From an uncultured Clostridia bacterium (GTDB lineage Bacteria; Bacillota; Clostridia; Christensenellales; UBA1242), in NCBI GenBank assembly GCA_944376905.1, contig CALWEA010000008.1, positions 1 through 57,469 on the forward strand: DNA of 57,469 nt. Direction: 5' to 3'. Shown here piece after piece: positions 28,011 to 37,743 of this stretch. Position 1 is the first letter of the stretch. Each line of letters starts with the position of its first letter. The position numbers and the translations under genes were made by a program. Under the pieces are notes generated by a model, which made no database searches, was not told where the DNA came from, and saw nothing but the letters and a program-made list of their open reading frames with translations.

Positions 28011-28658
28011 TTATGCAACAAAATCTACGTCATAAACAACATGAACAAAGAATTCGTCAACTACTTCATTGTTGTCATCTAAGAATTGATAATAGAAATA
28101 ACCATCTTTTGTAGTTGCGTTTCCGCAAATGCTCCAATTTTCGCCATTAGCATCAGCAAGTAACCATTGAACGTTTTCAATTACATAACCATCTTTAATA
28201 TTTTCAATGTCGCTAACTGGTTTTGCAGGTAATCCATCAGATGTTGCAAATTGAGTTGCACCTTCAGGAATTAAAAGGCTTAATTGGAAAAAGTCTGTGT
28301 AGTAATTAACTGGTTGTTTGCTTTCTGAAACAGGTGTTCCAGTTGCATCCATAGCGGTTGCGTTTTCAGCACAGTCTGCTTTTGAAACTGTTCCTGAAAC
28401 TTTAATGTTAATTTGGTCTAATTTGCCATATTTACCAAATTGTTCAAATCTTGCAGCAGAGTCATCTTCAGCAGTAAATTGTTTTTTTGTTGTTTCGTTA
28501 AGGGTAACAGTTATTCCGTCAACCTTAGCAATACTTGCATCAACTTTTGCTTCATCTTTTTCTCCACAGGCTGTAAACAACATCAAGCAAGGAATTAATA
28601 AAAGAGCAACAATAAGGCTGGCAAGCAATGTTCTTTTATTTGTTTTTGTTTGTGTCAT
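28011..28658 (-). CDS. Lipoprotein of unknown function, 215 aa
   Basis: The start at ATG 28656-28658 follows GGGAGG by 6 nt. A basic N-terminus (TQTKTNKR), a hydrophobic core and lipobox FTAC predict export and lipid anchoring. The mature domain of about 185 residues is acidic, probably beta-rich, with a predicted strand near VKVSGT and Trp residues at the centre. No family is recognised. It is a single gene with its own terminator, and its GC content is slightly above its neighbours, which suggests good expression. Confidence 0.82.
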   Translation of the reverse strand: MTQTKTNKRTLLASLIVALLLIPCLMLFTACGEKDEAKVDASIAKVDGITVTLNETTKKQFTAEDDSAARFEQFGKYGKLDQINIKVSGTVSKADCAENATAMDATGTPVSESKQPVNYYTDFFQLSLLIPEGATQFATSDGLPAKPVSDIENIKDGYVIENVQWLLADANGENWSICGNATTKDGYFYYQFLDDNNEVVDEFFVHVVYDVDFVA

Positions 28659-28901
28659 TTTTTCCTCCCTAATAAAAAACATATCAAAAAAAATAACTTA
28701 ATGTTAAACAAAATTAGCAAAATTTTGACATTTTTTATTAAAAATATTTTTAAATTTTTATTTTGATTATCTAATCTTGTTCAACATAATATCGTTAAGA
28801 ATATTTTGCCTATAAATCTATAAAAAAATTTATTTTATATATTAATAATTTTAACAAAAATATGTCTTAATCAATATATTATATGTAAAAGAGGAGGTTT
28901 T

Positions 28902-29840
28902 ATGTATTGTTATTTAGATAAAGATTTTTTTAATTTAATGGAAAAATTTGAAAAACAATCTGTATATGAAATTTACGTTAATATTGTTAATAAGTTTAAA
29001 AGTATTCCTTACTCAACTCAAAATTCTTTACAATCTTTTTTTTATAAATTTAATTTTTGGGGTGAATTAAACATTTCAACAAACAACTTTGATGTTTTTT
29101 ATCAAAAGGCTATAACGTTAAAAAAACATTATAAAGATTATGTTTGGTTATATAAAAAATTAAATGATTATAAATCAAAGTTTGTTTTGTATGCGGTTCT
29201 CAATAATTTTTATAATTTTAATTTTAATGATTTACAAAATTCAATAGAACATATTTTTAAGCACTACTTTGATTTAGACTTAATAAAATCATGCAGAAAT
29301 GAAGTTTTTGTTGATGTTGGCGCATATGTAGGTGATACAGTTCTAGATTTTATTAATAGTTATGGGGAAAATAGTTATAAAAAAATTTATTGTTATGAAA
29401 TGACAACCAGTGTTTGTGAGATTTTACACAATAATTTAAAAAATTTTAACAATATAATTTTTAAAAATAATGCTGTTTATAGTTGTAATGATAAATTATA
29501 TATTGATGAAAATAAATTTTCTCTTTCTGCCAATAAAACTTCTAAAAAGGGAAGTGTTGTAATTGACGCTGTTTCGCTTGATAATGACATAAAAGAAAAA
29601 ATATCCATGATAAAAATGGATATAGAGGGTGGAGAAAAAGATGCACTTATAGGGGCCAAAAATCATATAATAAAAGATTTGCCAATATTATTTATTTCTG
29701 TTTATCATAACAATACTGATTTATTTAAAATTCCTAAATTAATAAATTCTTATTCAAAAAATTATAATTTTTATTTAAGGTATTACGGCGGTTGTGTTTA
29801 TCCAACAGAAATTGTTTTAATTTGCAAGCCAAAATATTAA
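28902..29840 (+). CDS. FkbM-family methyltransferase
   Basis: 312 residues. SAM-binding motif I is VFVDVGAYVGDTVLDF (about 137-152), followed by the acidic YEM at the end of strand 2, NNAVYS, and the FkbM signature IKMDIEGGEKDALIGA (about 245-260) with ISVYHN after it. FkbM proteins O-methylate sugars or small molecules. The N-terminal 120 residues are helical and Phe/Tyr/Asn-rich and unlike the core. The gene starts behind GAGGAGG and stands alone; with no glycosyltransferases next to it the substrate is unknown. Confidence 0.9.
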   Translation: MYCYLDKDFFNLMEKFEKQSVYEIYVNIVNKFKSIPYSTQNSLQSFFYKFNFWGELNISTNNFDVFYQKAITLKKHYKDYVWLYKKLNDYKSKFVLYAVLNNFYNFNFNDLQNSIEHIFKHYFDLDLIKSCRNEVFVDVGAYVGDTVLDFINSYGENSYKKIYCYEMTTSVCEILHNNLKNFNNIIFKNNAVYSCNDKLYIDENKFSLSANKTSKKGSVVIDAVSLDNDIKEKISMIKMDIEGGEKDALIGAKNHIIKDLPILFISVYHNNTDLFKIPKLINSYSKNYNFYLRYYGGCVYPTEIVLICKPKY

Positions 29841-30036
29841 TTAAATTTATAAGCCAAAATATTAATTATAAATTTGCAAGCAAAAGTATTAAATAAAACA
29901 GATAATAAAAAAATATATTAACTTTATTTTATAAAAAGTCAAAAATAATAAATAAAATATATTTTTAAATTAATTTAATTTTAAGTGGCGAAATTTGTAG
30001 CGAAATTTGTGGTATATATGTAATTAAATGTATTTA

Positions 30037-30588
30037 TTAATTTTGTTTTTTATCATTTTTATTAAAAGTATTTAGTTTTTTGTTAAAATAAGAAGAAGTT
30101 ATGATAATTAAAGCAAAGTAAAGCAATCCTCCAACAACATATATTATCCAAGAAATATGCCAAGCGTTTGCAATAAAACTCCACATTAAATTTGCGTAGA
30201 TATTGCTGAAAGAAGGGTTATAATAAAGAGAAATAGCATTTAATATTAAAAGTAATATTGGTGAAACAATAAGTAAACTTGTAGCAATTGCTATCCACCA
30301 TGAAGAGCGAACTCTGTAATTTAAATAGTTTTTAACTTCATCCATTGTCATTTTTGTTATCGACTTGTTGCCAGTTATGTTAAAATTTTCGTTTTCATCA
30401 TTTTTAATTAAAAAATCAATACTAACATTAAATATTTCACTTAAAAGTAATAATTTTTCAATTTCTGGCATATTTTGTCCACTTTCCCATTTTGATATTG
30501 TTTGTCGTGATACATCTAATTTATATGCTAACTCTTCTTGTGACCAATTTTGTTGTTTTCTTAAAAAAATAATTTTATCTGCTAACAA
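30037..30588 (-). CDS. XRE-family regulator with two membrane segments
   Basis: 183 residues. The N-terminal 65 residues are a canonical cro/cI HTH (NWSQEELAYKLDVSRQTISKWESG, then LSEIFNVSIDFL). Two hydrophobic helices at about 98-122 and 140-165 anchor the C-terminus in the membrane. Such membrane-bound XRE proteins usually regulate a transporter or stress gene nearby, but none is adjacent. The promoter lies in a 14-bp tandem repeat (30614-30655). Confidence 0.85.
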   Translation of the reverse strand: MLADKIIFLRKQQNWSQEELAYKLDVSRQTISKWESGQNMPEIEKLLLLSEIFNVSIDFLIKNDENENFNITGNKSITKMTMDEVKNYLNYRVRSSWWIAIATSLLIVSPILLLILNAISLYYNPSFSNIYANLMWSFIANAWHISWIIYVVGGLLYFALIIITSSYFNKKLNTFNKNDKKQN

Positions 30589-30613
30589 TTTTAAACTCCT
30601 TGAATTTTATTAT

Positions 30614-30655
30614 ATTAAGTATACCATATTAAGTATATCAAATTAAGTATATCAA
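30614..30655 (-). promoter_or_regulatory. Triple 14-bp repeat carrying extended -10 elements
   Basis: Three copies of ATTAAGTATAYCA(W) at a 14-bp period, read on the minus strand, give TGrTATACT three times, an extended -10 sequence. They lie 26-67 bp upstream of the XRE-TM start codon and could also be its operators. Confidence 0.6.
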
Positions 30656-31053
30656 ATTTTTGTTTAGAAAACTATTCATTTAACTTTACAATTTGTCAAC
30701 TAAAAGTTGCATTTTATGTTTGTTTACATACATTAAAGTAATTCGCGTTATTTTTAATATAGTTTTATTAATAAATAATAAATATAAGATAGATATATTA
30801 TAAAATTTAAACTAAATATAAAAATATTTTATTTAGTTAAATTTTTGATTTTAAATTTTTTATTAATAAATGAATTTTATTAACAAAAAATTTTTATTAT
30901 TTTTTTTACAGTATATATAATTAATAAATTTAATATAATTTTAAAAATTACTTATTAACCAACTTAAAAAATAAGATTTATTATTAAAAATAATAAAGAT
31001 TTGTTTAATAACAAAAGGTTAAACAAATTTGTATTTACAACAAATTTGGGGTA

Positions 31054-31082
31054 TTGACGTCTTTTATGAATGATGATATAAT
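31054..31082 (+). promoter_or_regulatory. Promoter of repeat-protein gene 1
   Basis: TTGACG (31054-31059), a 17-bp spacer and TATAAT (31077-31082). The same promoter recurs at 32120-32148. Confidence 0.88.
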
Positions 31083-31118
31083 AACCACAATTATAAATAA
31101 CTGTAAGGAGAGAAGTTA

Positions 31119-31892
31119 ATGGAAAATTATAAACCAAAAGATTATGAAGAGGTGGTTATAACCAAAGGTAATGCTGAAGAAATTTATAACTATGCACTAA
31201 ACGTCCCAGATGCTAATATTGATGCTCTCAGTGAGGCCATGATAAAGACCGGTGATGCAAAATACAACTATTTGTTTGCCAAAAATTTTCCAAATCATAA
31301 TGTTTTATTGCATGGTGAAGTGGTTTTGGATAGTGAAGATAGCAAATTGAATTATTTGTTTGCAAAAAATGTAAAAAATGCCGATATTAAAGCCCACGAA
31401 AAAGTTGTATTAGAAAATGGTGATGGTTGGATTAATTTAAATTTTGCACAAGATATTCCTGGTGCTGATATTCAAGCACACGGTGAAGTTGTTTTAAAAA
31501 GTGGTGATATTTGGTGTAATTATTTTTTTGCTAAAGACATACAAGGGGCAAACATTGAAGAACATGGAAAAGTAATTTTACATAGAGGTACGCTTGAGCA
31601 AAATTACTGTTTTGCGAAAGATGTATCTGGGGCGAACATTCAATTACATGCTAATATAATATTAAGAAGTGGTGACCCTTTTTATAATTATTATTTTGCA
31701 AAAAATGTTTTAGGTGCAAGTGTTGAACAACATAAACAAGTTTTAAGAAATAGTAAACTTCTTTATTGGGAACTAAAATGTTATACAGGTTTTTCAAATG
31801 TTAAAGACAACTTAAAAAAATACTTAATGAAACTTGGGGAAAAGGGTTGTTCAACAAAAGATAATGATGCAGTAGAAGAAAAAGAGTTGTGA
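31119..31892 (+). CDS. 28-residue-repeat protein, copy 1
   Basis: 257 residues, RBS AAGGAG. After a 30-residue cap (MENYKPKDYEEVVITKG) the chain is built from about six 28-residue units of the form HGEVVLKSGD ... NYxFAKDIxGANI, ending in a basic tail and an acidic C-terminus. The repeat should form helical hairpins stacked into a solenoid. I know no named family for it. There is no signal peptide, so it is cytoplasmic and probably mediates protein-protein binding. It is tandem with copy 2, with which it shares promoter, leader and the first 45 codons almost unchanged. Confidence 0.82.
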   Translation: MENYKPKDYEEVVITKGNAEEIYNYALNVPDANIDALSEAMIKTGDAKYNYLFAKNFPNHNVLLHGEVVLDSEDSKLNYLFAKNVKNADIKAHEKVVLENGDGWINLNFAQDIPGADIQAHGEVVLKSGDIWCNYFFAKDIQGANIEEHGKVILHRGTLEQNYCFAKDVSGANIQLHANIILRSGDPFYNYYFAKNVLGASVEQHKQVLRNSKLLYWELKCYTGFSNVKDNLKKYLMKLGEKGCSTKDNDAVEEKEL

Positions 31893-31972
31893 AAGATAAA
31901 TTTATAAAATAATAATATTATTTAATTAAAAAAATATTGAAAAATAGAAAAATCTTTAAACTGGAAAAAATA

Positions 31973-32005
31973 AAGGAACTTTACATAATAGGAAGTTCCT
32001 TTTTT
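31973..32005 (+). terminator. Terminator of repeat-protein gene 1
   Basis: AAGGAACTT / AAGTTCCTT with an 11-nt loop and TTTTG tail. Confidence 0.88.
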
Positions 32006-32119
32006 GTTGTTAAAAAAATAAAAAAATTAAATAAATTTTTGTTTTATAATGATAAACAAATATAAAAAGTTTATATGATTTTTACTAATTAAAACAAAAA
32101 TTTCAAGTATTTTGGGATA

Positions 32120-32148
32120 TTGACGTCTTTTATGAATGATGATATAAT
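32120..32148 (+). promoter_or_regulatory. Promoter of repeat-protein gene 2
   Basis: TTGACG, 17-bp spacer and TATAAT, nearly identical to the sequence before copy 1 from about 50 bp upstream of the start codon and into the gene. Confidence 0.88.
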
Positions 32149-32184
32149 AACCACAATTATAAATAACTGTAAGGAGAGAAGTTG

Positions 32185-32949
32185 ATGGAAAATTATAAAC
32201 CAAAAGATTATGAAGAGATGGTTATAATCAAAGGTAATGCTAAAGAAATTTATAACTATGCACTAAACGTCCCAGATGCTGATATTGATGCTCTCAGTGA
32301 GGCCATGATAAAGACAGGTGATGCTTATTATAACTATCTTTTTGCAAAAGATGTTCCAAATGTAAATGTTTTTGAACATGGTAAAGTTGTTTTGGAAAGA
32401 GGTGCTCCTTATTGGAATTATTGTTTCGCTAGAGATATTCCAAATGCAAATGTTTTGGCTCACGGCAAAGTGGTGTTGAAAAGTTACGATAGTGAATTAA
32501 ATTATTGGTTTGCGAAAGATGTACAGGGGGCTGACGTTGAAGCACATGGTAAATCAATTATAAATTTAGCACAAGTACAATACAACTATTTATTTGCAAA
32601 AAATATTCCAAATGCAAAAATACTGGAACATGGTGAAGTTATTTTGAAAAGTGGCGATCTCCTTACGAATTACTTATTTGCCAGGGACATTCCAGATGCA
32701 AATGTTTTGGAGCATTATAAAGCAATAGGAGATTATCATTGGAGAAAAATGTTTGTTGAGAAGATACTATTGACGGATAAACAAAAATATAAAAATGTTA
32801 TATTAGAGAACTATAATCTTTTTGAAACAATAAAATTTTATACAAAGTATTATTGCGAAAAAATATATGCTAAAAAGAAACTTAAAGGACTTGTAAAAAA
32901 AGTTTGTTTAAAAGAAGAGAAAAGTGAAGAATTAGATTTAAATAGATAA
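32185..32949 (+). CDS. 28-residue-repeat protein, copy 2
   Basis: 254 residues from the ATG at 32185 (the TTG just before it is not used). The N-terminal cap is almost the same as copy 1, but the following 28-residue units differ (FEHGKVVLERGAPYWNY, LAHGKVVLKSY). About five units are followed by a unique basic C-terminus (KKKLKGLVKKVCLKEE). The pattern of a constant promoter and cap with variable repeats points to recent duplication followed by divergence or unit shuffling. It is followed by a terminator shared with tRNA-Ser. Confidence 0.82.
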   Translation: MENYKPKDYEEMVIIKGNAKEIYNYALNVPDADIDALSEAMIKTGDAYYNYLFAKDVPNVNVFEHGKVVLERGAPYWNYCFARDIPNANVLAHGKVVLKSYDSELNYWFAKDVQGADVEAHGKSIINLAQVQYNYLFAKNIPNAKILEHGEVILKSGDLLTNYLFARDIPDANVLEHYKAIGDYHWRKMFVEKILLTDKQKYKNVILENYNLFETIKFYTKYYCEKIYAKKKLKGLVKKVCLKEEKSEELDLNR

Positions 32950-32968
32950 AGTTTAAGATAAAAATAAA

Positions 32969-33000
32969 AAAAAAGCAAATTTTAAAATTTGCTTTTTTTA
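32969..33000. terminator. Bidirectional terminator
   Basis: AAAGCAAATTTT/AAAATTTGCTTT with A and T runs on either side, serving repeat-protein gene 2 and the convergent tRNA-Ser. Confidence 0.88.
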
Positions 33001-33002
33001 TT

Positions 33003-33092
33003 TGGCGGAGAAGGAGGGACTTGAACCCTCGCGCCCTGTTACAGACCTACTCCCTTAGCAGGGGAGCCCCTTCACCACTTGGGTACTTCTCC
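33003..33092 (-). tRNA. tRNA-Ser (anticodon GCT), CCA encoded
   Basis: Class II tRNA with acceptor GGAGAAG/CTTCTCC, discriminator G, encoded CCA, a long variable arm and anticodon loop CTGCTAA. Confidence 0.97.
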
Positions 33093-33265
33093 ATATTAAA
33101 ATTTTATGTTAGTTTTATTTTTATGTTTTTGCTTTTATTGTATTTCAAGCAAGATAAGATTATCATAAAATTAAATTTTTGTCAAATATTTTTTTTATAA
33201 ACTTTTTTATTTACATAAAATTTTAATTTTTTTATTTAATTGAATTATTTTTTTATTTTTATCAT

Positions 33266-35131
33266 TTATATAAAACCTTTTAATTTTAATTGAATTATTA
33301 AAATTTGTATATCGGCTGGTGAAACTCCTGAAATTCTTGATGCTTGTGCAATTGTTCTAGGACGAATTTGAGACAATTTTTGTCTTGCTTCAATTCTTAA
33401 CCCTTTTATTTGGTTATAATCAAAATTTTCTGGGATAGTTGTTTCTTCTTGTTTTAACATTTTTTCAATATCTTCTTCTTGTTGCTTTAAGTAGCCTTCG
33501 TATTGAGTATTAATATTAACAGCATCTAAAACTTCATTGCTAAATTCTTGCAATACATTAAAATAATTTTTAACATCGTAAATATTAATATTATTTCTTT
33601 TTATAAGTGATTTTATACTAATTGATTGGTTTGGTATATTTTCTTTGTGATTTTTTAAGAATTCTATCATTTTATCATCAATTTTAAGTTTTTGTTCAAT
33701 GGCTTTTGTGCAAAGTTTAATATTTTCAACCTTATTCAAGAAAATATTATATCTTTCATCATTAACCAGTCCTACGCTTCTTCCAATTTCAGTTAATCGT
33801 ACATCTGCGTTATCTTGACGAAGCCAAAGTCTATACTCTGCACGAGAAGTCATCATTCTATAAGGTTCATTAGTTCCCTTTGTTACTAAGTCGTCTATAA
33901 GAACACCTATATAGGAACTATTGCGTTTTAAAACTAAACCTTCTTTTCCGTCAATAAATAATTTTGCATTAATTCCAGCAATTAATCCTTGTGCTGCTGC
34001 TTCCTCGTAGCCACTTGTTCCATTTATTTGACCTGCAGTGAATAGCCCACGAATATTTTTAAACTCTAATGTTGGTTTAAGTTGCAAACTGTTAATACAA
34101 TCATATTCAATAGCATAAGCATTACGCATAATTTCAACATTTTCTAACCCCTTAATTGAAGGATACATTAAATTTTGAACTTCAACTGGCATTGATGTGC
34201 TAACACCTTGGACATATATTTCATTGGTTGATAATGCTTCAGGTTCCAAAAAAACTTGATGAGTTTCTTTTTCTTTGAAACGCATGATTTTATCTTCAAT
34301 AGATGGGCAATACCTTGGTCCTGTTCCTTTAATTATTCCACAAAAAAGAGGGGCACGATTTATATTTTTCAAAATGATATTTTTTGTTTCAGGTGTTGTG
34401 TGGGTTAAATAGCAAACAGTTTGATTTTTAGGGGTGGTTTTTGTTAAAAAACTAAAACTTTGAATATTTTCATCACCTTTTTGAACTTCTAATTGAGAAA
34501 AATCTATACTTTTCTTGCTGATTCTAGCAGGAGTTCCAGTTTTAAATCTAAATATTTCAAAGCCTAATTTTTGCAAGCAAGAGGTTAGTTCTGTTGCTGG
34601 TGCGAAGCCGTTAGGGCCACTATTTCTAACATACTCACCAATTATAATTCTACTATTTAAATAGACACCTGTTGCAACAACAACTGCTTTACATTTGAAA
34701 GTTTCTCCCTGAGATGTTTTAATACCGCAAACTTTACCATTTTCAGTTAAAATATCGCAAACTTCTGCTTGTTTTATAAAAAGATTTTCTTGATTTTCTA
34801 AAACACTTTTCATACGAGTGTGATAATTGATTTTGTCGGCTTGTGCTCGCAAACTGTAAACAGCGGGTCCTTTGCTTTTATTAAGCATGCGTATTTGAAT
34901 TAATGTTGCGTCTGTGTTAACGCCCATTTCTCCGCCTAAAGCATCTATTTCACAAACTAAATGTCCCTTTGCAGTTCCTCCTATTGAAGGATTACATGCT
35001 AAAAAAGCAATAGCATCTAAATTTAAAGTTGTTATAAGTGTTTTTTTTCCCATTCTTGCAAGAGCAAGTCCTGCCTCACATCCAGCATGACCCGCTCCAA
35101 TAACAACAGCATCAAATTCTTGTTTTTCCAT
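33266..35131 (-). CDS. mnmG: tRNA U34 carboxymethylaminomethyl modification enzyme MnmG (GidA)
   Basis: 621 residues, typical length. The FAD-binding Rossmann motif VIGAGHAGCEAGLALA is at the N-terminus. CNPSIGGTAKGHL, GTGPRYCPSIEDK and the FTAGQINGTSGYEEAAAQG signature follow. The C-terminal helical domain (TIAQASRISGVSPADI) binds MnmE and tRNA. With MnmE, GTP, FAD and methylene-tetrahydrofolate it installs the cmnm5 group on U34. RBS AAGGA. It lies 300 bp downstream of mnmE in the same direction; the T-rich gap between them suggests separate transcripts. Confidence 0.98.
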   Translation of the reverse strand: MEKQEFDAVVIGAGHAGCEAGLALARMGKKTLITTLNLDAIAFLACNPSIGGTAKGHLVCEIDALGGEMGVNTDATLIQIRMLNKSKGPAVYSLRAQADKINYHTRMKSVLENQENLFIKQAEVCDILTENGKVCGIKTSQGETFKCKAVVVATGVYLNSRIIIGEYVRNSGPNGFAPATELTSCLQKLGFEIFRFKTGTPARISKKSIDFSQLEVQKGDENIQSFSFLTKTTPKNQTVCYLTHTTPETKNIILKNINRAPLFCGIIKGTGPRYCPSIEDKIMRFKEKETHQVFLEPEALSTNEIYVQGVSTSMPVEVQNLMYPSIKGLENVEIMRNAYAIEYDCINSLQLKPTLEFKNIRGLFTAGQINGTSGYEEAAAQGLIAGINAKLFIDGKEGLVLKRNSSYIGVLIDDLVTKGTNEPYRMMTSRAEYRLWLRQDNADVRLTEIGRSVGLVNDERYNIFLNKVENIKLCTKAIEQKLKIDDKMIEFLKNHKENIPNQSISIKSLIKRNNINIYDVKNYFNVLQEFSNEVLDAVNINTQYEGYLKQQEEDIEKMLKQEETTIPENFDYNQIKGLRIEARQKLSQIRPRTIAQASRISGVSPADIQILIIQLKLKGFI

Positions 35132-35433
35132 AATTTTTCCTTGTTTGTTAAATAATAAAATTAAAAATTATAACTTTTCAAATATTTGTTTATTTTAAGT
35201 ATTTTTTTGTAGTTTTATTTAATATTTGAAATTATAAATTTTTTAATCTTATTTTGTTAATTTTATTATTATTTTATTAAATGTTATTATTTTATTTTTT
35301 ATATTTATATTTTCTATCTTTCTTTATATTTTTATTATTTTATACTTCTTAGTTATTTATTTTTTTATATTTTAATTATTTATTTTTTTTATTGTTACTT
35401 TTCAATATGTTTGTTTAATTGTTTGTGTTTATA
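35132..35433. other. T-rich gap between mnmE and mnmG
   Basis: Dominated by TTTATTTTTTATAT-type simple sequence; no ORF, hairpin or promoter stands out. Confidence 0.6.
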
Positions 35434-36807
35434 TTATTTCCCCAAACAGAATTTAGAAAAAATCTCGTCAATAACACTTTCAATTTCTGTTTCACCTGTT
35501 ATTTTTCCTAATTCTTCCCAAACACGACGAACTAAAAAGGCAACAATATCAACTGTCTTGTTGTCTGTTGCTTCAATTGCCTCATTCAAAGTTTGTTGTA
35601 CAATTTTTAAATTATTTGTTTGTCTAATATTAGTTAAAATCAAAGCAGAAGCATCCATTTTATTGTCAATAATTTTATTAAAAATAACTTCTTTTATTTT
35701 TTCAATATTTTGTTTTTTTAATGCGCTAATTTCCAAAATAATTTCATTGTTTTTTAAACATTTGTTGTTTTGTAAATTATTTATATAATTATTATTTTCT
35801 TTTTGATTTAAGTCGGTTTTGTTTATAAGAATAATTCTTTTTTCATTTTTGGTTAAATCTAGTAAAATTTTGTCTTCTTCTTGTAAATCTGTTGAACTAT
35901 CAAGAACAACTAAAACAATGTCAGATTCATTTATGCTTTGCTTACTTCTTTCTATACCAATTTTTTCAACTATATCCTCACTTTCTCTTATACCAGCGGT
36001 ATCAATAAAATTAAATTTCATACCATTAAAACTAATTGTTTCAGTTATTGTGTCGCGTGTAGTTCCTGCAATATTGGTAACAATTGCTCTATTTTCACCA
36101 ATTAAGGCGTTTAGTAAACTTGATTTACCAACATTTGGTTTTCCTATTATCGCAATATTTAATCCGTGTTTGATAATTTTTCCGGTATTAGAAGTTTGTA
36201 AAAGATTAGTTATTTGTTGATAAAGTGATGATAAAATTTTTTTTGCCGAATTTAAAGTTATTTCTTCGTCATCATGTTCAGGGTAATCAAGAGTAACTTC
36301 AAGTTCAGCAAGACAATCTGTTAAAATTTTTTGAAATTTTCCAACTTCATTTTTTAAATCACCTTTTAACATTCTGTAACCTGCTTTTAACTCTGCCTCA
36401 CTTGTGGCATTTATAACATCAATAATGCCTTCTGCCTTATCAAGAGTTAATTTGCCATTTAAAAATGCTCGTTTAGAAAATTCTCCATTTTCAGCAAGAA
36501 CAGCACCACAGTCCAAGAGTGCTTGAAGTATTTTTTCTGCTAAAAATTCACCTCCGTGACATTGAAATTCAACCATGTTTTCACCTGTATAGGAAAGGGG
36601 GGCTTTAAAGTGAACCATTAAACATTTATCTTTAACGTCTTTATAAATAAAATCACCAAGATATAAATATCTAGGTTGCAAGTCTTGTGTTTTGCAAAAG
36701 AAAACCTTTTTTGCAATTTCCAAACATTTACTACCGCTAATTCTTATAATGCAAATTGCACCCGTTCCTAGCGGTGTTGAAATACATGCTATTGTTTTAT
36801 TATCCAT
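35434..36807 (-). CDS. mnmE: tRNA modification GTPase MnmE (TrmE)
   Basis: 457 residues. The N-terminal domain binds folate (IACISTPLGTGAICIIRISG). The inserted Ras-like G domain has G1 GKPNVGKS, G2 TTRDT, G3 DTAG and G4 NKTD. The C-terminus ends in FCLGK, with the CxGK cysteine needed for catalysis. It works as a dimer with MnmG on tRNA U34. No Shine-Dalgarno sequence precedes the ATG and a TATAAT lies only 8 nt upstream, so the mRNA may be leaderless. Confidence 0.98.
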   Translation of the reverse strand: MDNKTIACISTPLGTGAICIIRISGSKCLEIAKKVFFCKTQDLQPRYLYLGDFIYKDVKDKCLMVHFKAPLSYTGENMVEFQCHGGEFLAEKILQALLDCGAVLAENGEFSKRAFLNGKLTLDKAEGIIDVINATSEAELKAGYRMLKGDLKNEVGKFQKILTDCLAELEVTLDYPEHDDEEITLNSAKKILSSLYQQITNLLQTSNTGKIIKHGLNIAIIGKPNVGKSSLLNALIGENRAIVTNIAGTTRDTITETISFNGMKFNFIDTAGIRESEDIVEKIGIERSKQSINESDIVLVVLDSSTDLQEEDKILLDLTKNEKRIILINKTDLNQKENNNYINNLQNNKCLKNNEIILEISALKKQNIEKIKEVIFNKIIDNKMDASALILTNIRQTNNLKIVQQTLNEAIEATDNKTVDIVAFLVRRVWEELGKITGETEIESVIDEIFSKFCLGK

Positions 36808-36815
36808 AATGTTTA

Positions 36816-36844
36816 ATTATAACATATCTAATTCTAAAAGACAA
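36816..36844 (-). promoter_or_regulatory. Promoter of mnmE, possibly leaderless
   Basis: On the minus strand TTGTCT (36839-36844), a 17-bp spacer and TATAAT (36816-36821). Transcription would start within a few bases of the ATG at 36807. Confidence 0.65.
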
Positions 36845-37055
36845 GTTTTTTCTTCTGTGAAATCAATCTATTAATTTAAAAAATAATTTTGTAAAATTAA
36901 ATATTATTTGTTATTTGTAAAAATTAAATTTAATAATTTATAATTTTTTAAACAAAAATATTTAATTTGTATGTTTCAAAAATTTTAATTAATTTAATTA
37001 ACCAATTTTAATTAAATAATAAAGAAAAAAATTAAATTAAAATTAAATAAAATAA

Positions 37056-37100
37056 AAAACAAACCACTTTTTTGAAAAATTTTCAAGTTAGTGGTTTGTT
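37056..37100 (-). terminator. Terminator of the small membrane protein gene
   Basis: AAACAAACCACT / AGTGGTTTGTTT with a 21-nt A/T-rich loop, just past the stop codon at 37111. Confidence 0.85.
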
Positions 37101-37110
37101 TTGGTTTTGA

Positions 37111-37329
37111 TTAAGCAAAAATAGTAAGATCTTTATGTGCAATCATAGTAATAATATCAACAATCCAAAAGAATAAAGTGATTGGCGGAATTAATTGAAG
37201 AATACCTGCGATTATGTGTCCTCTTGATATTCTAGTAATTGCACCGCAAATCCAACTAGTTACAGGAATGATTGCCAAAATTAAACTAACAATCCAGCCT
37301 AATCCAAAATATGCTCTTTGTTTTGCCAT
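37111..37329 (-). CDS. Small two-helix membrane protein, 72 aa
   Basis: Two hydrophobic segments (about 9-28 and 39-63) are linked by a short basic loop (ITRISRGH). The layout AYFGLGWIVSLILAIIP ... GWV-like second helix with WIVDII is a common small membrane protein of Clostridia, distantly like YqaE/Pmp3. RBS AGGAG-type, own terminator. A role in membrane stress is only a guess. Confidence 0.8.
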   Translation of the reverse strand: MAKQRAYFGLGWIVSLILAIIPVTSWICGAITRISRGHIIAGILQLIPPITLFFWIVDIITMIAHKDLTIFA

Positions 37330-37743
37330 TTTTGTTTCTCCTTCTAGTTTTATGATATTAACATTATACTACAAATTATAACAAAAAGCAAATAAATTAT
37401 AAAAAAAGATAAAATTAAACAAAATAATGCATTTTTAAAATTTTTATTTTTTATTTATATTTGTAATTTATTAATAACGCTTACTTTTTTATTTATATTT
37501 ATTATTAATAACGTTTATTATAATTATTAATAATTTTTATTATAATAATTAATATTAAAGTTTAATAGTAAATTGTAAAATATAATTTTTTTATATTAAT
37601 ATGTTTTAAATTATATATTTTTTTATAAGATTTGTTTTTATTGTTTTGCTGGTTTACAATAATGATACAAATAACTATATAATTAACATTTTTAAAATGA
37701 AAAGAATGAATATTGTAGTAAAGTTGGTTTTTAATATATCTCA

